In this document: one piece after another, positions 5,502 through 9,831 of the stretch
Numbering within the stretch: the first letter of the stretch is position 1
Layout: each line of letters opens with the position of its first letter
DNA from: Spirochaetaceae bacterium
GTDB lineage: Bacteria > Spirochaetota > Spirochaetia > Treponematales > Breznakiellaceae
NCBI GenBank assembly: GCA_031288215.1
Contig: JAITRV010000093.1
Coordinates: forward strand, 1-9,831
Direction: 5' to 3'
DNA: 9,831 nt
Notes under the pieces: model-generated
The model's database searches: none
Told to the model about the DNA's origin: nothing
The model's input: the letters and a program-made list of their open reading frames with translations, nothing else
Program-made: the position numbers and the translations under genes

Positions 5502-6350
5502 TTACTCCTCCTCTTTTAAGATCTTCCGGGTGGAGTTCAGCACCGCATAGAGCCGGAGCAGCCGGGGGGCCAGTTCATATTCAGCCAAATCGCCGACCAG
5601 CACCGCATCCTTCGCCTCATAGGCCGCAAGCAGTTCCCGCAGGGCCAGGGTAAATGCTTCCGCCGGTTCATCGGCCGAAGGGCCCTCCGAAGCGGGAGGC
5701 TCTGAGAGAAGGCCCCGCTCCCGGAACAGGCAGATGAGGCGGAATATCTTTTCCGTGAGGGCTGAAAACAGGGAAACCGTTTCCGCCGCCCGGGCATCCT
5801 TACCGGTCTGAATATCCAGGGGCAGGTCCTCCAGCCGCCGGGCAATGCCGCTGACCGCCTGTTCCATAGTGACCGCCTCCTCCAGGGGATCGGCCAATTC
5901 CCGCAGCCGTTCCCCGATGAGGGCCTCCCATTGGGGAAGGGGCAGGCCGTTCCCCCGGAAGGTTTGGGCCAGCCCCCCGGCCAGATCCGGATCTTCCCCG
6001 GCCAGGAAACCGGAGGCGGGGGTTTTCTCCCACTCCTCCCGAATACGGCCCTGCCCGGTAAAGGGGGCCTCCCCATAGGCCTTGAGGAAATCCCCCGCGG
6101 CAATGAGGGCCTCTGCCATCAACTCCCCCCGGGTGCTGGTAAGGATATCTATGGAACGGATCCCCGCAAGTTCCCGGCTAAAGACATCGCCCATGGAAGC
6201 GCTTCCGATGAGTTCCCCATCCAGGCGGAGGCCGCTCAGCAGATGCCCCGAACCCCGCATCCACTGCGCTATCCCCCCGAGGATTTCCCCCAGGGTGGTT
6301 TCGGTTTCCAGGGTAATATCAGCGGGCTTTCCGTTGATGGCGATGTCCAT
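5502..6350 (-). CDS. Hypothetical 282-aa protein between fliD and the PilZ gene
   Basis: No family recognised with certainty. It begins MDIAINGKPADITLETETTLGEILGGIAQW and continues GHLLSGLRLDGELIG, a strand-turn-strand-helix pattern that could be a ubiquitin-like beta-grasp domain over about 1-75 (inference). After it comes a mostly helical, acidic region rich in Ala, Leu and Glu (about 75-280), with a low-complexity segment SEPPASEGPSADEPAEA near 217-233. The end is ALRELLAAYEAKDAVLVGDLAEYELAPRL, split here at YEAKDAV, then LNSTRKILKEEE. There is no signal peptide or membrane segment. ATG at 6350 has GGGAGG five bases upstream. It lies 11 bases after fliD and six before the PilZ gene, so it is surely part of the flagellar operon. 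An export chaperone or adaptor for FliD or a c-di-GMP response partner would fit, but nothing in the sequence proves either. Confidence 0.82.
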   Translation of the reverse strand: MDIAINGKPADITLETETTLGEILGGIAQWMRGSGHLLSGLRLDGELIGSASMGDVFSRELAGIRSIDILTSTRGELMAEALIAAGDFLKAYGEAPFTGQGRIREEWEKTPASGFLAGEDPDLAGGLAQTFRGNGLPLPQWEALIGERLRELADPLEEAVTMEQAVSGIARRLEDLPLDIQTGKDARAAETVSLFSALTEKIFRLICLFRERGLLSEPPASEGPSADEPAEAFTLALRELLAAYEAKDAVLVGDLAEYELAPRLLRLYAVLNSTRKILKEEE

Positions 6351-6361
6351 AAAATCCTCCC

Positions 6362-8389
6362 TTACCGGTTGTTATTGTTACTGCGCTGGCTGAACTGTTC
6401 AAGGGAGGTGGACATCTGCTCCATCCGGGTATAGGCCCCTTCCATCTGACCATACTGAAGTTTCAAGGCCGCTTCCTTTGCGGCCAACTGCCGGTCCAGG
6501 GTTTCCATCCGCCGCTGGTCCTGGCTAATCCGGGAATCAATGGTCCCGGTTTTAAGGGAAATGATGCCCCCGCTCTCCACAAAGGGTTTGGCCGCGTTGT
6601 CCAGGGCATAGGCGATCCCCGAATCGATGATCAGGTCCCCGTCGGTATCCATGCCGAAGAGCTGCTGTATCGCCGGAAGCCGGCTCTCCAGGGCGTTATC
6701 CAGGAGCCGCTCGTCAATCTCCAGGTAGCCCCGCAGCCGTGAGGGGTCGTACCCCGAACCGGCCCCGGCCCGGCGCACATCGGTGCCGATCCCGATTTGG
6801 GTCAGCATGGCCAGGTCCCGTTCCGCCATGGTGGGGTAGGAGCCGCCGGCGGCCCGCTGGAGGCCGTTCTTGAACTGGTTCAGGACGGAATCCCCCGAAA
6901 AGGCCCCCAGCCGGCTCCGGAGTTTCCCCTGCTCCTCCGGCTCCATATAGGAAAGCTCCTGGATGATCCGGTCGTCGCTTCTGGTCAGCACGTTCAGCTC
7001 CGCCATAAGGCGGTTGTAGTTTCCCACCAGGGAGATGATCCCGTCCTTAATTGATTCCAGGTCCGGTTCCACCGTCAGCATGACCGGCCGGTCCGAGGGG
7101 CTCCGGGCGGTGAGGGTTACCCCGGGGATAAGGTCCCCGATGGTATTGGTGGGCCGCTTCACCTCAATGCCATCCATGACCACCACCGCGTCCTGGGCGG
7201 CGGAGATGGGGTTTTTCGGCCGTACCCCTCCCAATACGGTCGGATCAAAGACCCGGACATTCCTCAGGGACACATCCCGGTGGGTATTGTCGTTCTCGAG
7301 ATCGATGGAGGTGACGGTTCTATCCCCGGCGATTTCGGAAAGCTGGTACTGGTAGGAACTGAAATTATCGGTATCCCGCAGGGGCGGCAGGACCGCCTTG
7401 GTTCCGTCGGAAAAGGCCAGGGCCAGGGGGCGAAGGTTATCCACCCGTACCGGAGGAGGGGGGGGCGTCCAGGGAGGCATGGGCACGGTGGAATTGTCGT
7501 TCTCGATGGTGATTCCCCCGTAGGTTGCGGACCCTGCCGGGGGTATGGCGGGCCCCGGCGGGGGCTGGGGCGGGGGAATATCCTCCGGGGGCCGGACCTC
7601 CGTGGCGGCCTCGAAGGAGAGGACCAGGTTCGGCTTGGATTGGATGCCGGGGCTTACCGCCACCGAGGCGTTTCCCCCGGCCGCTACCCGCAGGGCATCC
7701 TCCCGGATCGAGACCCCCGCCGAGGCCTCCCGGAGGGACGCGTCGGTGACGGCTATGTCCTGGCGGAATTCGTGCACCCGCTCGGCGAGGCCCGTCCGGA
7801 CGGCCAGTTCCTCGGCGTTCCCGGAAAAGCCCAGACGGTTTGCCGCCCCGGTTACCAGGGATTCGATGAGGAGGGATGGGGACCCCGGCTCCACCGTCAC
7901 GGTGCTGGCCCGGATCCGGTCCCGTCCCCGCCGGTTGAGGACCTCGGTAAAATCCCGCAGGGACCCCCCCCGGAAATCAAAGGAGATCTCCTGATCCCCC
8001 AGGGAAAAGGCATAGGTCCCCGCTTCGATCCGATAGGAGTCCCCCAGGGGCGACGAGAGGAAGCGATCCGCCTGGGCGGTCTGTTTAACCCTAAAACTCC
8101 GTTCCTGCTGGGTTGCCTCCCTGGTGGCGGTCCCGGTGATCACCGATTCATCCGAGGAGTGGACGATCCGGTCGTTAAAGGGGTTTTGGAAGGAGAAGAG
8201 AATCCGGGCGCTGTCCCGGAGGCTGTTTATCCGGCGGCCCACGTCCTGCCAATAGCCCTTTTGGGTTTCCAGGCTCTCCGCGTTCTTCTCGATCCGTTCC
8301 CGGGGAATTCGTTCAACCCGCATGAGATCTTCGATGAGTTTATCGGTATTAAACCGGCTTGTTACCCCCGGCATATAAACATCAGACAT
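6362..8389 (-). CDS. fliD: Flagellar filament cap protein FliD (HAP2)
   Basis: A 675-aa FliD, much longer than the 468-residue E. coli protein. It caps the flagellar filament and guides flagellin folding at the tip; in spirochaetes this happens in the periplasm. Seen: N-terminal MPGVTSRFNTDKLIEDLM (6-23) and QKGYWQDVGRRINSLRDSA, the usual FliD_N start; VMDGIEVKRPTNTIGDLIPGVTL split around 405-426, the flagellin hook IN type motif of FliD_C; and a C-terminal coiled-coil (about 612-668) ending QRSNNNNR. Residues 266-314 form a proline-rich insert (PPPQPPPGP, PMPPWTPPPPP) between the outer domains. Two ENDN motifs occur (296-299 and 366-369). No signal peptide, as expected for type III export. 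ATG at 8389 has only a weak GACGGGG site; the next ATG (residue 6) has none. It follows flaG by 26 bases and precedes the 282-aa gene by 11. Confidence 0.96.
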   Translation of the reverse strand: MSDVYMPGVTSRFNTDKLIEDLMRVERIPRERIEKNAESLETQKGYWQDVGRRINSLRDSARILFSFQNPFNDRIVHSSDESVITGTATREATQQERSFRVKQTAQADRFLSSPLGDSYRIEAGTYAFSLGDQEISFDFRGGSLRDFTEVLNRRGRDRIRASTVTVEPGSPSLLIESLVTGAANRLGFSGNAEELAVRTGLAERVHEFRQDIAVTDASLREASAGVSIREDALRVAAGGNASVAVSPGIQSKPNLVLSFEAATEVRPPEDIPPPQPPPGPAIPPAGSATYGGITIENDNSTVPMPPWTPPPPPVRVDNLRPLALAFSDGTKAVLPPLRDTDNFSSYQYQLSEIAGDRTVTSIDLENDNTHRDVSLRNVRVFDPTVLGGVRPKNPISAAQDAVVVMDGIEVKRPTNTIGDLIPGVTLTARSPSDRPVMLTVEPDLESIKDGIISLVGNYNRLMAELNVLTRSDDRIIQELSYMEPEEQGKLRSRLGAFSGDSVLNQFKNGLQRAAGGSYPTMAERDLAMLTQIGIGTDVRRAGAGSGYDPSRLRGYLEIDERLLDNALESRLPAIQQLFGMDTDGDLIIDSGIAYALDNAAKPFVESGGIISLKTGTIDSRISQDQRRMETLDRQLAAKEAALKLQYGQMEGAYTRMEQMSTSLEQFSQRSNNNNR
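7458..7465 (+). repeat. Homopolymer G8 tract inside fliD (C8 on the coding strand)
   Basis: Eight consecutive G on the plus strand lie within the codons for the PPPPP run of the FliD insert. The reading frame is intact at this length. Tracts this long can slip in replication, and a one-base change would truncate the cap protein. Confidence 0.75.
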
Positions 8390-8415
8390 ACCCCGTCTCT
8401 ACCTGTTTCTCCCGT

Positions 8416-8811
8416 TTATATTCGCTCATCAAAGAGCAGTCCCAGAGCCTCCCTGATTTTTCCGTGAAGCCGCTGCAACTCTTCAGGGGGAAGCTCCCTA
8501 ATCACCTTATCGGTTTCCCGGTCAATGACCTTGACCGTAACCTCATGGGATTGGTAATCCACGGCGAATTTGAGTCTTTTATTAAAAGCGAGGCTTATCT
8601 TTTCAATATCCTCAAGGGTGGAGTCGATATCCCCCCTTTTCCGATTTTCCGGCAGGGATGCTGTAAACTGTTCGACGACGGCAGCTTGCTGCTCCGGCGT
8701 CCGGGCCCGAACCGACGCGTCTTCATGCTGCCGGGCTCCCCGTTCCTGCGGGAGTTCCCGGAGGGGGGCTGTGGAAACGCCCTTTCCCACCGAGGCTACT
8801 TGTATACCCAT
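8416..8811 (-). CDS. flaG: FlaG family flagellar protein
   Basis: A 131-aa FlaG protein. FlaG proteins are small factors coded beside fliD that affect filament length and, in some bacteria, filament sheath or stability; the mechanism is not settled. Seen: a variable, probably disordered N-terminal half (1-60, rich in Arg, Glu, Ala, Gln), then the conserved core LAFNKRLKFAVDYQSHEV, TVKVIDRETDKVIRELPPEEL (split at about 94) and a final helix RLHGKIREALGLLFDERI. The core pattern RLKFxVDxxxxxxxVKVIDxxTxxVIRxIPPEE is what identifies the family. The length is normal. ATG at 8811 has GGGAGG (8816-8821) five bases upstream, and that site contains AGGGA, which could also be a CsrA contact (weak inference). 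It is the first gene after the flaB terminator and leads the fliD operon with a 26-base gap. Confidence 0.92.
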   Translation of the reverse strand: MGIQVASVGKGVSTAPLRELPQERGARQHEDASVRARTPEQQAAVVEQFTASLPENRKRGDIDSTLEDIEKISLAFNKRLKFAVDYQSHEVTVKVIDRETDKVIRELPPEELQRLHGKIREALGLLFDERI

Positions 8812-8952
8812 AGGTACCTCCCTATCTACGCCGCCATGAATTGCCCGTGAATACCATGCGGTATCCCGGGTCCTCCGGCGGAACCGTATCTATAACAAGC
8901 CGGCCGGCGGCTCAGGACCTATTCCTCAGAGCCGGAGCCGGCGTTGGTTTCC

Positions 8953-8986
8953 AAAAAAGACGGGGAAGGGCGCGAACTTCCCCGTC
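8953..8986 (-). terminator. Intrinsic terminator of flaB
   Basis: GACGGGGAAG (8959-8968) and CTTCCCCGTC (8977-8986) form a perfect ten-pair GC-rich stem with an eight-base loop. On the minus strand the hairpin is followed at once by six T (8953-8958). This is a textbook rho-independent terminator, 131 bases after the flaB stop, and it makes flaB separate from the flaG-fliD operon at its 3' side. Confidence 0.93.
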
Positions 8987-8990
8987 CCTG

Positions 8991-9012
8991 CATGAAACAT
9001 GGTTTCATGTTT
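8991..9012 (-). repeat. Overlapping inverted repeats in the flaB 3' region
   Basis: CATGAAAC (8991-8998) pairs with GTTTCATG (9002-9009) around a three-base loop. Alternatively AAACATG (8995-9001) pairs with CATGTTT (9006-9012) around a four-base loop. The two hairpins exclude each other. They lie just before the terminator on the flaB transcript. Confidence 0.6.
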
Positions 9013-9026
9013 GAAATAACACATCC

Positions 9027-9060
9027 GACCGTCCGTATAAACAAAAAGAAACGGACGATC
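9027..9060 (-). repeat. Inverted repeat with A-rich spacer in the flaB 3' region
   Basis: CGTCCGT (9030-9036) and ACGGACG (9051-9057) form a seven-pair stem, extended by two more pairs beyond one mismatch (9027-9028 with 9059-9060). The 14-base loop is U-rich in the flaB RNA. It may be a stability or binding element, or an operator-like site; nothing identifies the partner. Confidence 0.5.
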
Positions 9061-9117
9061 AGGCGCGCTAAGGGCGTTTTAAAAGACGACGTCCAGATGT
9101 CTCTTAAATCCGCCCGC

Positions 9118-9831
9118 TTAGCCCAAAAGCTGGAGTACCGACTGGGTCCGGGTGTTGGCCTGGGCCAGCATGGCATTTCCCGCCTGGGACAGAATCTGGT
9201 CCCTGGTATAGTTGACCATTTCCGACGCCATATCCGCGTCCCTGATCCGGGATTCGGCTGCCTGCAGATTTTCCGCGGCAATCGCGACGCCCTCCGACGC
9301 CATTTCGAAGCGGTTCTGGTAGGCGCCAAGATCGGCCCGTTGCTGGGAAATCTGCTTCAGGGCGTTATCAATCGTGCCGATAGCCTGATTGGCGGCTTCC
9401 GGAGAAGTGATGGCGATCATGCCTTCTTCTCCCTGGGCAGCCTGCAAACCGAGCGCCTGGGCGGACATATTGCCGATATAGACCTGTTCGTTCTGGTCCA
9501 TATTGGCGCCCACCTGGAGCAGCATAGTCCTGGAGCCGTCGGTGCGGGCAAAAGCGCCGGTTAAAAGATTCATCCCGTTAAATTGAGCATGGCTCGCAAT
9601 CCGGTTGACTTCGTCGATTAACTGAGACACTTCCACCTGAATCTGCATACGATCCTCATCGGTATAGATACCGTTGGCGGATTGTACCGACAGTTCCCGT
9701 AAACGATGCAGAATATCCTGGGTTTCCTGAAGGTAGCCTTCAGTGGTCTGGATAAACGATACACCGTTCTGAATATTCCGCTCGGCCTGATTAAGCCCCC
9801 GGATCTGGCTCCTCATTTTTTCGGAGACCGC
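9118..9831 (-). CDS. flaB: Flagellin FlaB (core filament protein), 5' end outside window
   Basis: The last 237 codons of a spirochaete FlaB, the core protein of the periplasmic flagellar filament, exported by the flagellar type III system without a signal peptide. The gene reads from beyond base 9831 to TAA at 9118-9120; full FlaB proteins are about 286 aa, so roughly 50 residues are missing. Seen: AVSEKMRSQIRGLNQAERN at the window edge and GVSFIQTTEGYLQETQDILHR, part of the N-terminal D0/D1 helices; VNRIASHAQFNGMNLLTG; a short variable middle with no large D2/D3 insert; and the C-terminal helices AAENLQAAESRIRDADMA, NYTRDQILSQAGNAMLAQAN and VLQLLG. Expression is expected to be under FliW-CsrA control, but the leader that CsrA would bind is outside the window. 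A strong terminator follows 131 bases downstream. Spirochaetes often carry several flaB copies; which one this is cannot be told. Confidence 0.97.
   Translation of the reverse strand, partial: AVSEKMRSQIRGLNQAERNIQNGVSFIQTTEGYLQETQDILHRLRELSVQSANGIYTDEDRMQIQVEVSQLIDEVNRIASHAQFNGMNLLTGAFARTDGSRTMLLQVGANMDQNEQVYIGNMSAQALGLQAAQGEEGMIAITSPEAANQAIGTIDNALKQISQQRADLGAYQNRFEMASEGVAIAAENLQAAESRIRDADMASEMVNYTRDQILSQAGNAMLAQANTRTQSVLQLLG

Larger units (their letters stand above)
8812..9117. other. Intergenic region between flaB and flaG
   Basis: These 306 bases hold no credible gene. Read on the minus strand they contain an approximately 130-base flaB 3' region with two further inverted repeats, the flaB terminator (8953-8986), and about 140 bases leading to flaG. 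The flaG leader contains the palindrome GCCGGCCGGC (8899-8908), a repeated GAGCCG (8929-8940), and a possible -10 TATAGA, but I could not pair it with a convincing -35 or with a sigma-28 element. Confidence 0.6.

Noticed and set aside
7280..8467. 395-codon open frame on the plus strand opposite fliD
   Set aside because: It is antisense to a clear fliD, rich in Gly, Pro and Arg, and has no recognisable domain. Long antisense frames are expected in GC-rich genes.
8899..8908. GCCGGCCGGC palindrome upstream of flaG as an operator
   Set aside because: Short GC palindromes are common in GC-rich DNA and no second copy or known binding pattern was found.
1..9831. CRISPR arrays, tRNA or rRNA genes, insertion sequences, defence genes
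   Set aside because: No spaced direct repeats, no tRNA-like folds, no transposase or nuclease-system motifs were seen; the window is core flagellar and housekeeping genome.

Overview
The window looks like chromosomal DNA from a GC-rich spirochaete, most likely a treponeme or close relative. The main reasons are a FlaB-type flagellin, a large FliD, the FliW-CsrA pair, and a flagellar cluster that continues into c-di-GMP and TsaE/TsaB genes. Species cannot be fixed from the sequence alone. It is ordinary, densely packed core genome: no mobile element, CRISPR array, tRNA or rRNA was seen.

Layout. Positions 1-198 (+) hold the 3' end of a cysteine synthase gene. It converges on a DEDDh exonuclease gene (214-768, -). 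A 187-base divergent spacer follows, then a two-gene unit fliW-csrA (956-1672, +). csrA overlaps by four bases, tail to tail, with the end of a long minus-strand block that fills the rest of the window. Read 5' to 3' on the minus strand this block is: flaB (5' end beyond the window, ends 9118), an intrinsic terminator (8953-8986), flaG, fliD, an unrecognised 282-aa protein, a membrane-anchored PilZ protein, a 141-base spacer with a possible terminator, an unrecognised 87-aa protein, tsaE, tsaB, and an HD-GYP phosphodiesterase.

How it fits together. FlaB is the filament subunit, FliD the cap, and FlaG a filament-associated factor. FliW and CsrA are the known partner switch that ties flagellin translation to the amount of free flagellin. 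The PilZ protein (predicted c-di-GMP receptor) and the HD-GYP protein (predicted c-di-GMP hydrolase) put second-messenger control of motility in the same block. TsaE and TsaB belong to tRNA t6A37 synthesis. They sit inside the motility block with overlapping or nearly abutting genes, so they are probably co-transcribed with the HD-GYP gene.

The strongest oddity is tsaE. Its frame holds a complete family signature, but there is no ATG, GTG or TTG upstream of the Walker A motif before a stop codon. The only well-placed start is a CTG, six bases after AAAGGAG, inside the end of the preceding gene. I did not find a wholly new system. The two unrecognised proteins, the tsaE start, the structured flaB 3' region and the proline-rich FliD insert are the parts worth following up.
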